Shown: positions 48,116-60,241 of the stretch, piece by piece
How positions within the stretch are numbered: position 1 is the first letter of the stretch
Layout: every line of letters begins with the position of its first letter
From: Oxyruncus cristatus
Taxonomy: Eukaryota > Chordata > Aves > Passeriformes > Cotingidae
Direction: 5' to 3'
DNA: 64,000 bases
Assembly: GCA_013399855.1 (NCBI GenBank)
Contig: VXAY01004335.1
Span: 68,184-132,183, forward strand
Made by a program: the position numbers and the translations under genes
The notes under the pieces: model-generated
Databases searched by the model: none
Told to the model about the DNA's origin: nothing
What the model saw: only the letters and a program-made list of their open reading frames with translations

Positions 48116-51100
48116 ACAAGTAAAAGGACAAAAGGCTCATGGAGTTAAGTTTTGTTCAGTTTTGTGGGGTGAGGGATAGGAAAAAGTTTAATTCTGGCAA
48201 TGGTGACTTTCATGCTTGCTTCATGTTCCTGATGCTGGGTAATGTCACAAGAATACTACAGGCTGTATTAATTCTTTTAAGCACAACTATCTAGTCCAGT
48301 TTCAGATACTGCAATGTACAGCAATGTAGTTATCTTTGTAAGACTTGTAGAAGCTTGGGCAGCCAAACACTGTTAGATAGCTATTTGAGCATTTCAGTCT
48401 TGCTCAATGTTTTTGAAACTTGCCTCTCTTTAAAAGAGAATTATTTTAGGACAAGGAAGAACTGTTTTTACCATTCCATTTAAGACCAGCTTATCTCAGC
48501 TCTTGCCTTAGTATTCACCTGTGCTACTCTGTTCAGTCAATAGATCACTTTCAATAGGCTCTGCTAATGTGGAGTAATGGGTATGAACACATATTGACAT
48601 GTTGCTTGGTACAGAGCTTTCTAGAATTCAGTTTACCATGTATATATGGCCTTTACTGCCATTGGTTAACATCCAGATCCTTCAAAGGATTGATCTTCAG
48701 CTTCCACCTAGTGCTGCATCCTCTCTTCAGTCTGAGTTCTATTTCCATCTCTTACTCTTCATAGTAATTTCATGCTCTGCTCTTGTTTCTTCTGACTGTT
48801 TGTTGTAAAACCAAGCAATGACTCAGACTTTTTTTTCAAATATCTCTTTTTCCTTTTACTTTGCAGACTTGAGTTTCTTACATTCAGACATCTCATTTCT
48901 GTGGCTGAATGTAATTGAATATTTGAAATATTCCAAATTTTTTACCAAACTTAGTGAAAAAAAATGCATTTTTTCCCCTCTGGAGTGCAGCTAAATATGG
49001 GTTGTTCAACATATCCAGCTCTGTACTAGATGTTCTCTCATCCCGGGAAGCATCCATTTGCTAGAATTTTGTATGTGGTTTGTTACACTGATCATTCTTT
49101 TCAGCTTCTGTTACTTGTCAATACTGAATTTCCTGGCTTTAGAGTATTTCCTCAGTGACTGATATTTTCATTATTTTTTGATTTGAAGTTGACATTTCTT
49201 TTTTTTTTTTTTTAATTCGCGTCATATTCTGGCAATATTTCTTATTTTGTCACATTAAAGCTCTGTTGATATTTTATATTTTCTTTAAAATTCTTAAATA
49301 TTTTATTTTCTTAGTTCAATTTGTAAAACGATGTGTTGATAAATCACAATAATAAAGTACTAGTTATGTTTTCAAAAGCTAGCACATATAAGCAATCAAA
49401 TGCTTTTTGGGCATTCATCTCAAAAGCCAAGCCAAATGCTGACGAATTTTAAGCTGGTATACATAGGTTTTTTTCAAAGTAGATCATTTTATAATGAAGG
49501 ACTTGAAAGCTCTAATCAGAGTGCTTTGTCTTTTGCTGTGCTAGGTGCTGCACAGATGACCCTAAGAGAACGACTAAACTTTGCAAGACTCCTGTTTTTT
49601 AGTATATTGTGAAACACAGTGGTTAGATAAAAATTTTTTTGCAGAGGGTTAAAAGTTATGCAGTTTTCAATGAACCCACATTATTAAATCACCGCAGGCT
49701 GAAACTGGGATCAAAGTAAATGAAGACCTAAACCAGTCTAAACTCTTGTCTCTGATTCTGCTTCCTTGACTAACACAAGGAAGGTAGGGTGGAATATTAA
49801 GTTCAGACTCCCAATGGATGTGTTCAAGCTAGTCAGTGGAAGATCCTCCTTTCTGCAGAGGCCTCTTACAGTCCAACCCAGTACACACCGCCAAGCACCA
49901 CTACCTTCACTGCAGGACCATCAGATACCTCATTTAAATACCACAGGAAGTCGCCACAACAACCTTTCCCCTTCAGAGGACAGAAAGAGTGAAGTTGCAA
50001 CACTTGAAGCAATTCTCAGGAGTTATTGCAGGCATGTGTTCTACTTTCTTTCTAGGCAGCTTGGTTTTGGCAAGATTAAAGTCAGATTCCATGTTGGCAA
50101 TAGAGCACAGTGTGCTTTGCAGCAGACCTCTGCAGTAAGCTAATGGACCCAGAAACAGTTAACTTTTTCAGAACATTTTAAAAAACCTTTTTAACGTCTC
50201 AAAACTGCATACCTGTGCAGTCTAATTGTCTCAGCCATGCTATTCAGGTTGTTCAAAACAATCAAGTCCTGCTATTTTGTCTGAGCATCATTTTCAATTT
50301 AATGGTAAGATTTATAGCATGTTCTTTGATATAATTTGACAAATGTCTTTTTGTTTTATTTTTAATGGCTATCTGCAAGGAAGGTGAGTATTATTATAGT
50401 TTTTTGCTAGTTACATGAATCTATGAATTCCAACTCAATCATTAGGATTTTCCTCATTTTTAAAGGTATGAGTGACACTACTTGAATAGAAAAAGATTAT
50501 TGGCTTTTGCTTTTTTATTAAGCTATTGTATTCATATCTGGCAAAATGTATTCAAAAGGAGGTAAAAAGAAAAACCCAGAAGTAGCTTGCTTTTTTTTTG
50601 TCAAAGCAGATCACACTTTTTCAAGCTTCTTGAGCTCAGAAAAGTATATTTAGAATTGAAGTGAGGAGAGAATAAAGAGAAGTCTTTCTAAACTAGTTTC
50701 AAATCACAAAATGTTAGAGTAGAAAACAAATAGTATCTCACCACATACTACTGTCCTTTCCTATGCACCAACTAATTTTTGCAATTATAGGTGAACTTTT
50801 CAGTCAACTTGAGCATTGGTCCTCTCATGTGGAATTTCCTTCTTTTCTTAATTCTTTGACTTTTTCTTATTTTCCTTCAAAAATGTTGCTTTCATAACCT
50901 TTTTGAAAATCACATTTACTGGTTTTTTTCATTGTTTTCCATCACTAGTTATTGTGGGAGTACATACATATGTATATGGGCAAGAACGTGATGTATGGAA
51001 TGATGGGATATTCATTTCTCCTAGTTTCTTTGCCTATTTTACTAGAGTTATATTACAAGGAACCAGAGGGTGTGACTATGAGCTTGTCCTTATGCTAAGA

Positions 51101-51955
51101 AAAATTGCATTCTGACTACCAGTAAATTGCTCTGAATCTGAATGTTACCTACCTGTCTTTTTCTTGAAGGAGTGCTGTTGCCCAGTGCTTAAAAAAAACC
51201 CTGCATTTTCAAGCTACTGGCCATGAAGTTGAGTGAAGTTTTTATTCTATTGTTCTTTTGAAGCTTTGTATATGCAGTTGTATCAATTGCACTCAATGAG
51301 ACTTTATTAACATGACAAAATGTACAGAAGCATTGCTAAAGTGTAAAAGAGACAGACTGTTCAGGAATCTCTTACAGGGGCATAGCATCTTCCCCCAGGG
51401 TTTCTGAGGCTTTATCTTCCAAGTCTGTCTATCATAACTATCCACTGCTGCTCCAGTGGCAAGTTTGGGAAAATTAAAAGCCAACCTCCTAAATATAAAT
51501 TAGATGTGCAACTTATAAGGACGCTTGCTCAGAAGGATGATGCATTCAGCTGTAAAGCAAACACTCAAACATTACATTACATCAAGGGTAGAATTTCTGG
51601 GGCAAAACACAGTATAGATAGATCAGGAGAAGGTATAGTGCAAAAAGTTCTGTAAAAGAAGGCTGCGAAAACTCTGTATGGAAGTTTTTAAATGAGATAT
51701 AACTGTTATTCATTTTTAGGTCACAGTTACATCAACTGACACAAGTATTTTTATACCCTTTTAGATATATTTAAACACTGGGTATCTAGAGAGTCATAGA
51801 AGGACATGGTAAATTTGGACATTTTTGTGCCCCATTGGTTTAACCCCAGCCAGCTGCCAAGCCCCACACAGACACTTGCTCACTCTCCCACCAGCAGGGC
51901 TGGGGAGAGAACAGGATGGACAAAGGCCAGAACTCGTGGGTTGGGACAAAGAGGG

Positions 51956-51961
51956 TTTAAT
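51956..51961 (-). promoter_or_regulatory. LTR polyadenylation signal (ATTAAA)
   Basis: ATTAAA on the minus strand, about 180 bp downstream of the LTR TATA box in the expected order and followed by a T-rich segment. It is a common variant of AATAAA. Confidence 0.55.
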
Positions 51962-52141
51962 AGTGAAAGCAAAAACCACACACACAAACAAAGAAAAAAC
52001 AAAGAATTTATTCGCTGCTTCCCATGGGCAGGCAGGTGTTCAGCCATCTCCAGGAGAGCAGGGCCCCATTGCGCCTAATGGTTTCTTGGAAAGAGAAATG
52101 CCATCACTCCAAACCTTCCCTTCCTTCTTCTTACCCCTAGC

Positions 52142-52149
52142 TTTATATA
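52142..52149 (-). promoter_or_regulatory. LTR TATA box
   Basis: TATATAAA on the minus strand inside the solo LTR, with transcription expected toward lower coordinates. There is no sign that it drives a host transcript here. Confidence 0.65.
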
Positions 52150-52424
52150 CTGAGCATGATGTCATTTGGTATGGAATATCGCTTTGGTCAGTTAGGATCA
52201 ACTGTCCTGGCTGTGTCTCCTCCCAGCCTGCCATGCAGCCCCAACTTCCTTGGCAGTGTGGCTGTGGGGAAAGCAGGAAAGGCCTTGGCTCTGTGTGACC
52301 ACAGCTCAGCAATAATAAAAACATCCCTATATTATCAACCCTGTGTGCAGCACAAATCCAAAGCATAGCCCTTGCACTAGCCACTGTGAAGAAAATTAAC
52401 TGTACCCCAGGTGAATCCAGCACA

Positions 52425-54504
52425 TATATATAATACAATTTATTTTTTTTTTTAAAGGAAATGGATTTTCCTCCTGGTTTTAATGAAACTTCCTTTTTTT
52501 TAGAAAAATATAGCCATTATAGACACTATTTACATTCTTATGCAGGTTCTCAAGATCAGTTACAGATCGTACCAATAAGAACGAGAGCAAAATTGATACG
52601 GGCAAAATTGGGTCTTCTGCTTGTCTACTCTAAAATTAAAAATGTGAATGGAACTTGCTGTTGTAAATAATAGCCAACATATGCAAGGTGTAATCTCTCT
52701 TAATAAATACAAACAATAACAATGTAAGTTTAATTTTTTTTATATATATATCTTGTTAGTCAATGATCTTTTCCAATGCTTAATCCAAAAAGTGAAAGAG
52801 GAAGCTTTACATTTTCTTTCAGTCTGCCATTTCAGGTTTTCTCCAGTTTTATTCCTTTAAAAAGAAAAAAGAAATCCTTCTAACTTATGAAGTTGAAATT
52901 TCTGGCTCTGCTGCTTTATTCTTGAGCATCTCAGTTAGGTGTTTTGTCCTGAATGTGACAGCTCTGTAGCACAGTGCTGAAATATTACAGCAATAATTCT
53001 GTACCATTATGCCTAATGTTACAGAAACATCCTGCAGTTTTGCACTCTGAATATGGGAGGAGTTCAGGTTTATTTACTTTAATGACTAGAAAATGAATCT
53101 GAGCCACACAGATCAAAGTGAACTGCTAAGAAAGAGGCTGTTATGAAGCAAAACTAGTAACATGCTCCAGTTCGAGGAGAGGATTCTATGTGCTTTAGTG
53201 CAGCAATAGGGAGGATGAGTGTTGGAAAGAGAAAAACCAGAAATGTCCCACCAATTTTTAAAATAATATAGGCCAAACACTGCAGCTTTGACTGTCCACT
53301 GTTTGGCAGCCCTTTGGACTTTGCAAGAAATTACTCCCCTTCTTTATTAAAGCAGTTAGAATCTCTCACTTCACACTGGTTTTATGGAGTTGGATCACTG
53401 TTTGGAGACTTAGGCCCAGATGATCTCTCTGCATGTTGGCAGAGATTACTCTTAGCTCCTAAATGAAGAACCTCCTACTGGAGCAGCTGTATAGTGATAC
53501 ATAGGCATACTGACGGCTCTGGAGATTGATTCATTTCTATTAATGGATAAGAACCTGATATTAAATGCTATCAGGGATCTTTCCAGGCAAATATGTCCTT
53601 TTGGATAGCGTGAAAAGAGGTCTGAGAAAAGAATATTTCATACTGAGAGGTTCTTTTTCCTAACTAAAAGGTTATTATTGTTTACCTAGTTGTTGTTAAC
53701 CATATTGTCCTATAGCTATCCATTGCTCTATGGGACAACAACATCTGTATCGCTGAATCAAGTGACTCCAGAGAAGTAAAGGGAGTATGAAATTTGTATC
53801 GTTTGCTCCCATCTTTTCATCTTGATATTTTCAGTGGAAGTGGAAAGCAGGTAAATAAATACAATACCTTGCTCTCAGTTCCCACCAGACTGTACTGGTT
53901 ATGTAATTGAAGGTATTTTACATTTAAGATTGCATACTGCTAAGAATTTGGGCTTGATAAACAGCTCCAGAAGTTTCTGCAAATATGGCTTGCACAAAAG
54001 TTCTTATAGTGTTCCTTGCTGCCCATGCATCCAGTAGTAGAGTGAGGATTTCAAGTAATCATGTTAGTTTGTGTTCCAAACTAATTTGAGGCAGAGGAAA
54101 AGTTACAGCCAAACATACTTCCTTTATGTTAGATTTTAGACGGAAAGTTCCCAGACCAAATTCACAAGTCCGTCACTTTTTCCTATTTCTAATCTTTCCT
54201 TTTTGTGTGTTCATTACATAATCTGGGGAATAATGCATGGCTAAGTGGCATGTTAAGATATAATCATCCCAGAGTCATTAAGTTTGCATAGATCAATAAA
54301 TACAGAAAACAATTTGTGATTTTTAAAACATTTATAAATACAAAGCCAAGTATGGGAACAATATGAAAAGTATGTAGATGGAGAAAGTTATGAAAATATT
54401 CTTCTTGCATGCATATGATCTATGTCTATTTCCTAAAATTAATATGAAATAAACTCGTTAGCTGAATGTGATAACTTATAAAGAAGATTGGTATTACACA
54501 CTTG
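52425..54504. other. Noncoding stretch, no gene seen
   Basis: AT-rich unique sequence between the solo LTR and a CR1 tail. Short T/A patches follow the LTR (52440-52460, 52734-52750). No exon or repeat was recognised. Confidence 0.6.
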
Positions 54505-54555
54505 TGATTTTGGAGGTATTTTCTAACCTTAATGATTCTATGATTCTATGATTCT
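54505..54555 (+). mobile_element. CR1 3' tail fragment (~50 bp)
   Basis: TGATTTTGGAGGTATTTTCT, then AACCTTAATGATTCTATGATTCTATGATTCTT. This is the CR1 terminal 'ttttccaacct...gattctatgattct' with three copies of the 8-bp end repeat. The insertion is extremely 5'-truncated or eroded. Confidence 0.85.
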
Positions 54556-55304
54556 TGCGTCTGTTTGGCTGTAAGCCGTCTACTTGGACAGTGAGAATTT
54601 CCTCTTCTCCTGTACTACTGCTCACCATATTTTTGTCAATTTTCAGAATGACTTTACCCTAATTTTTCAATCAGATAAATAGGAAAACCCTTCTCTCCTT
54701 CTGAATTCTTTTTTTATTCTGGTTTAAAGTGTCCAAGATTTTAGGCAAATTAATTATCAATATATCAAAACATAAAATACAGCTTAAGAGAGATGGCAAA
54801 AAGTATAGGCCACAGGTATTTTATGTGTATTTGAATATCAAAATTCTGTTGCAGTCCCAATTCTCAGGATGAAAGTTGTAGTGAGAACAGGAAACGGCAT
54901 AAAATCTATTCTGCATGGTACAGACTGTCATGGAAATAGAAAATTATGAAAACTTAATTTTTGGTCCTCTCTCAAGATAGTAATCTAGGAGTCATTTCTG
55001 GATGAAATTAAATAAAGGGCCTCCTTAGCTTTTGTTTGCAGCACTGATCTGCAACTGTCTCTTTTTTCAAGCAGTTTTAGGATAGGTACATTTATTATTT
55101 ACGGAAAATCCACAAGGAACATTTTTATAGCACCAGAAAAGAAATAATACCGCAACAATAAAGATCAAAGATTGATGCAATTGTGAGTACAAGTAATAGC
55201 TACCCTGTGTGGCTGTTATCTCCTAGAGGGAATTCTTTAGAATGGCTTTCATTTTATAAAATGTGTTTGTTTCAGTGCAATAGAATATGAGTAGGGAACC
55301 ATAC

Positions 55305-55385
55305 TCGTTTCTTTTCTTCTCTTTCTTTTTTCTTTTTTTTTTTTTCCTTCCCCAAGAAAAAAACAACCAAACAAACAACAAACTA
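55305..55385. repeat. Pyrimidine tract running into an A/C-rich tract
   Basis: About 49 bases of almost pure C/T (55305-55353), then A/C-rich AAAC-type units to 55385. The minus-strand frame over it is Lys-rich through composition alone. Confidence 0.85.
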
Positions 55386-56195
55386 ATATAAAATTAGCGT
55401 GACTGGTTTCATGAACTTTGAGACTGCTCTGAACTTCAAAGAAATAAAAAATCACACAGAAGTCAGTGGTATGTATATGTAGTTTAAATGTATTTTGCCT
55501 GTCTAACCTCTTTTTAATCTAGCAAATACCAGTAGCTCTGATGTTGTTCATGGAGTTTAATCCTTTTCAAGTAGAACAGTCAGGAAATAAATCAGTGTAA
55601 CACATTAGCTTCTGGACAAAGCTGTTCAACCACTTTGCCTCTGTTCTGGAAGCACCAGATCAGAGATGAAGCCAAACCAATCTACATCGAGCATCTTGCC
55701 CAAAGGCCCACAGTGGCAAAAACATTGTCCTCAAGATGGGAAAGGTTGTAGTTCATACATCATGTAAATATGTATGTGGGTGTGTATATTTATACATTCT
55801 TAACATTACATATTATGCAGTATATATAATTCAATATATTTTTCTATACATGGGTTAATATGATACATATATTTGTACATGGTGAAAGCAAGATACCTGT
55901 AGGAGTGCTGGAATACTCTTTTGTTTTCCTGAGCATGATTTGACCTGAGCTCAATTAAGACACTTTGTTACTGCTTTAATAGCCACAAGGATAACATTTA
56001 TATCTTATTTGTCATCAGAGGTACAACAAATGCAGTAGAAAGGTTATCCAGCTTTAAATAAGAATTCCAGAACCAAGAAGAATCTGAGACTACACCATAT
56101 TTTTCTCCTTTTCTCATCCAAGTGTAAGCCCTTATTTCAGTGCTACCAAAATAAACCAAATCTGAAAAACTTGTACTTTTTCCTAATTCAATGTC

Positions 56196-56263
56196 AAGAG
56201 AAAAAAAAAAAGATATTAAAAAAAAAGAAAAAGAAAGGGGGAAAAAAGGAAAAAAAGGCAGGG
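56196..56263. repeat. Near-pure purine tract (A/G)
   Basis: About 68 bases of A and G, broken only by a TATT near 56214. It includes GAAAAAGAAAGGGGG. Such tracts can adopt triplex-type structures. Confidence 0.88.
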
Positions 56264-58719
56264 TGTTTTAAATTTATATTAGTAGACAAAAAAAACACGT
56301 TGGTTTAGAATGGCAGAAGGACAGCAGAAGTGATGGCTTGAGTGATCCCGGGTGAGGTTGGGAAATAGAATGGCTTATTGTGACACTGATTTTTCAGGTC
56401 AGTGGTGATAGAGAAAGACACATTCATAACGGCAACGACAGAAAAAAGGGAAATAAGTTCTGATATTGCTACAGTAGGTACTGACATTTAGCTACTGAGA
56501 AATCTAGCAGGAGTAACACTGCATGGACATCCAGGTTTCTCCAAGCTGCCAAGTAATGCTTGATACTTTGTCACCCCATTCTGACACTGCTGCAAGGCTT
56601 CCAAGAAACCACTATAAATATTTCACATTTGCACTGTTCATTACTTTCATTACTTCAGCTCACATTTCTGCGAGATAAAAGAGGTGATAGTGTATGACAT
56701 TGCTTAACCTCTGATTTATATTGCCAATAGATCTTGCATTTTTTTATTTGTTTGAATTTCATCACTCTGTGTACGAAGAAACAAAGCCTCATAACCTCCC
56801 TTGGCAAGCCACTTTATTTTTCTCAGCTAAAATGTATTCCTGCTGTATAGTCACTTTCCCAAGCTTCAGTCTTTCACATCAGTATTGAAATACATTTGCC
56901 CTTTGTCAAGAATAGTCTTAATAAGATAACCATAATTTTTTATTACTGAATTGCATGAAGCAGTAAACAGCACATTAATTAAAATCTTCAGGCCCTATTT
57001 AATTTGAGGTGTTACAAATGACAAGGAGGCCAAAGACATAAATCAAAAAGGGTCAGAGGCAGGAAGTTCAGTCTGAAAAAAGATGAGTTCATGCATTACA
57101 GAGGAAAAAATATATCAGAATATAGACTTCACATTGAGAGGGAAGTATTTGGGAGGACTTAATCCCCAAATTTAAAGGTGGAGATGAAGGTGCAATGTAA
57201 TACAGTGGAGAAAAAACCCAAAACTAAACCAATCAAACTGCGCAACATCAAAAGTAGGAAGGTAAACATTTCTCTTCTCTGCAAGTAAGACTGCATCTAA
57301 CTCTGAGAAGGATTTGGAATATGAGTAATAAAAATTATTTAGGAAATTATGAGGAAATTTTAAGGAAACTTATGAGGAAATATTAAAACAGCTAAATAAC
57401 TCAGTCATATGGCTGAGGATGACACAGTCAGCTTCTGTTAAAATTTAAAAGGTGTATACAAGAGGACTAAAGGATTTATTTCCTACAGTCCACCAGGGTG
57501 CATCTTGTAAAACAGAGGTATGTAATAATTCACAATAGTACCAGAAGAGATATTGGAATTTATTTATTTAAAGGGCCTTTTGACAGGATAAAAGCTGCCA
57601 CGGCAGTGGTAACAAGACATCTCAGAAAATAGCAATGCAAATTAGCAGCAAAACAGGAGAGGCTTTCAGACATCCAATGGAAATAAACATATGACAACTG
57701 CAATGTAAATTAGTATGTCATGAGCATAAAGAGAACACAGGTACATCAGCTGAAGAGTAATGCAGGCAAGCAGTAAGAAACAACAGAAATAAATAAATAC
57801 ATAAAATTCTATCACAGGAACCCCTAGAAACAGACAAAGAAATGCATTCTTGCTTAGCAGATATTTGCCAGAAGCCATAGTGTCCCTGCTCCTCCTTTTA
57901 GCAGTGTGAACCTACCTACCCATCTACCTACAATCAGGAGAGCTCCCCATTTATGAAGGAAGTTAGGTACAGGTGATCACAGCTACTTTCTTCTATTCCT
58001 AGAATGTAATACTGGCAGCATCATCTGTCTATTCTTCATGTTGCCCTCCCACAGGCTCTACAAGATATTAGACCAATGGCACCAAAAGGCAGTGCTGCGG
58101 GGTTATTCTTATTGTATGAGACACAAGAAAATGAAAGAGCTCCCCAAATTAGGAATGAGATTTCCCAAAAATCTTTTTGTTGTAGTTGTTGGCAGATTAA
58201 TTGGCAGCTAAATTAATGAAATCTCTTTCTACTTGATATGTCACTCATAGTCAGAGCAATTTTAATGAGAATATCTAATCAGTTCATGGAGTCTGAACAG
58301 CAACCTCTTCTGTTACTGAACACACAACTTCCAGTAGTCTAGAGTGATTGATATTTGTAGGAATTCACCTAAAGTATTCAGAAAGCCCTGAGAACCGAGT
58401 TGTCATGATGCCCTGGATTATTAACTCTACATCCTTTCTCAGGAGGCAAACACAATCCGCACACTTTGGCATTTCATATAGCTAGTGTCCATATAAAAGA
58501 AAAATTTATCTATGACAGTTTTTTTCTATTTTTTGCTAATTTATGACTCAGAATCGACAACTAACTCACAAGCAACTGGAAACTGACATTTCCCCAAACT
58601 ATTTTTAAACAAATTTCCATTTTTAGTTACCATATTCTCTGAAGTATATTCAAGAGAAGCTATTTTCTCACTGAGTCCTGTGACATTTGACATGTCATCG
58701 ATAGGAATCAGACAGTCAC

Positions 58720-58891
58720 CTGGTGTCAGATATGTCTCCTTTGCTTTCGATGTAGACATACCCATTTACAGAATTTAATGATGTAGTTGAATGTGCATTA
58801 AGTTCATCCCCTGTCAGAACTGAAGGTCCCTGATTTGTGCAGCTATTGCTGTGAATCTGCCCTTCTAATTCCTCGCTGAGAAGAAGCTGGT
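58720..58891 (-). CDS. Candidate coding exon (172 nt), gene not recognised
   Basis: On the minus strand TTGTTATTTCTTCCAG is a good acceptor just above 58891, and CACCAG|GTGACT is a usable donor at 58720. The frame is open throughout (56 full codons; it begins with two bases of a split codon and ends with two). In the same frame the peptide changes at the acceptor from a noise-like F/L/C-rich stretch to a soluble, balanced one: DQLLLSEELEGQ, then GPSVLTGDELNAHSTTSLNS and VNGYVYIESKGDIS. A second minus frame (58765-58541) is also protein-like (ETYLTPGDCLIPIDD, LSEKIASLEYTSENMV), which could mean a terminal exon with an indel instead of splicing. Ser/Thr-rich with Tyr motifs, it resembles a receptor cytoplasmic tail, but I cannot name the gene. 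Chance remains possible. Confidence 0.35.
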
Positions 58892-59699
58892 CTGGAAGAA
58901 ATAACAATGACAAAATGCAGTAAAAGTGGCTGAGCTTGCAATTTTCTTTCCATGTCAGAAATTGTGGGTGAAAAAAAAAGATCTCTGAACAAAAGGGCAA
59001 GACTATTGGAAGTGTTTGTCTTTAAAAGGTAGTTATACTGTGATTATAACTTATAAAGAAAAAGCTGCTCTAGAGAAAGAATATTAAGATAGTGTTCTCA
59101 CTGTTCTATCACATCCTAACTAGAGGATGTCTAGAAAGATTAATCTAATATTAACAAATTTTTCTTTAGAAAATGTATAAAATAACAGTGGGAATAATTA
59201 ACACAGGTTTTGATGAACATCATTGAAAACAGACATTTATGAAATATCTTCTTTGAGTAAGGCTCAGGTCCCATTCTGACTTTTGAGGTTCAGGTTGGAT
59301 GAATGAGTGCTGCACTTATTGGTACCTACCCTTCAGGGCACTGAAAACTGGAAACAATTGTCAAGCATTTTTTTACACTGAACAGAATACCTGGGTGAAA
59401 AAAATGGCCGATGAAGTTTAAATATAAAAACCTGTCCATGCAGAAAAAGAATTCTAACCTTACATATACAGTAAGGGGATCTGACAAAGTTGTTAATATT
59501 CAACAAAAAAGCTCAGTGTTTATAACAAACAGCTTTATGAAAGCATTGGCTGAATGAGTCAAAGGAGAATGTAGAATGCTAGGCATCCCTACAGAACTAG
59601 CAAAGGACAAACTAGAAAGCCTAAGTCTTCATACATCTTCACTGTAAAGAGTAGATCTGATCTCCCTAATTCAAGGATACAGAGAAATAAAAAGCATTT
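58892..59699. other. Noncoding stretch
   Basis: AT-rich unique sequence between the candidate exon and an old CR1. If the exon is real, this is intron on the minus strand. Nothing else recognised. Confidence 0.5.
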
Positions 59700-60030
59700 A
59701 GAGAAGGATGTCAAAGGTGTTGTGGGTTTTTGTACAAGAAGAGCCTGCTGAACAGACTGGGATCTTTTAATTTGAAAGACAGACAGCTAGAAGGGAACAT
59801 GGTAGGGATCTATACAACCATGACAAAGCATGGAAAAGTGACTGGTTATTGACTGTTTATTATTCAGGAAGTTTCAGAAGAAATCATCACTTCATGAGAA
59901 GTTTAAAATAAAAGTGGTATCATGACTTCATCCAACACTCCAACTCGGAAATTCAGTGACACAGACTACTGTGAATACCAAGAATTTACAGCAGTCTAGG
60001 AAAAAATTAGAGACATTTGTGGTACAAATG
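59700..60030 (+). mobile_element. Old, diverged CR1/L3-type LINE fragment
   Basis: The run GATGTCAAAGGTGTTGTGGG, AAGAAGAGCCTGCTGAACAG, ACTGGGATCTTTTAATTTGAAAGACAGACAG and GGTAGGGATCTATACAACCATGA follows the order of the CR1/L3 region 'aggaaaggctg...agactgggactgttcagcttggaaaagag...gatatgatagaggtctataaaatcatgag'. The downstream CATCACTTCATGAGAAGTTTAAAAT matches the next block loosely. It is far more diverged than the other CR1 copies and lacks the TTCTATGATTCT end, so it is probably an ancient insertion that predates birds. Confidence 0.6.
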
Positions 60031-60189
60031 TCCACTTCAGGCAGTGAAATGGAAGATTCTCTCTCCCCTGTGGAAGAGTGCAGCAAGGAAGTATGACTGC
60101 TGTGGTCGCTTTCACAGATGTAACACTACATTAAATGAACCTTTGATGTAACCCAGTCTGAACACCTGTATCCTATCCTAAGTACAGGA

Positions 60190-60241
60190 ACATTAAGATG
60201 TTCCCACGGTTCCCACAATGGGAATATTAGGATGTTCCCAC
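60190..60241 (+). repeat. Imperfect 33-bp-period duplication
   Basis: ATTAAGATGTTCCCAC near 60192 recurs as ATTAGGATGTTCCCAC near 60225. Minor local slippage; a 12-bp GCTGGTTTGGT pair follows at about 60318. Confidence 0.75.

Larger units (their letters stand above)
41848..51825. other. AT-rich noncoding stretch, no gene seen
   Basis: Unique sequence with low-complexity patches (43986-44010, 48080-48115) and a 43-bp-period duplication (46598-46674). About 44640-44880 is more balanced in composition and holds TAATTAATTA-like homeodomain words; it could be a conserved element, but that is only an impression. The frames at 49766-50143 and 45081-45323 have no recognisable domain. Confidence 0.55.
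51826..52424 (-). mobile_element. Solo LTR of an avian endogenous retrovirus
   Basis: Read on the minus strand the ~600 bp begins TGTGCTGGATTCACC (52424) and ends GGGGTTAAACC...CACA (51826), the TG...CA outline of an LTR. A TATA box (TATATAAA, 52142-52149) sits mid-element after a TGACATCATGCTC-like U3 block, and ATTAAA at 51956-51961 (minus) followed by TCTTTGTCCCAACCCACGAG fits the R/U5 end. This layout matches a very common bird LTR group, probably ERVL-like; I cannot name the subfamily. No internal retroviral genes lie beside it, so it is a solo LTR from recombination. I could not find a convincing target-site duplication. Confidence 0.85.
54556..58719. other. AT-rich noncoding stretch with purine and pyrimidine tracts
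   Basis: Unique sequence. Pyrimidine-rich 55305-55353 and purine-rich 56196-56263 are listed separately. 56960-57030 and 58185-58290 hold several ATTA/TAAT words in otherwise balanced sequence and could be conserved noncoding elements, judged by eye only. A 74-aa minus-strand frame (58541-58765) is discussed with the candidate exon. Confidence 0.5.

Noticed and set aside
51806..52438. Several frames of 90-157 aa on both strands
   Set aside because: They lie inside the solo LTR, which has no protein-coding genes.
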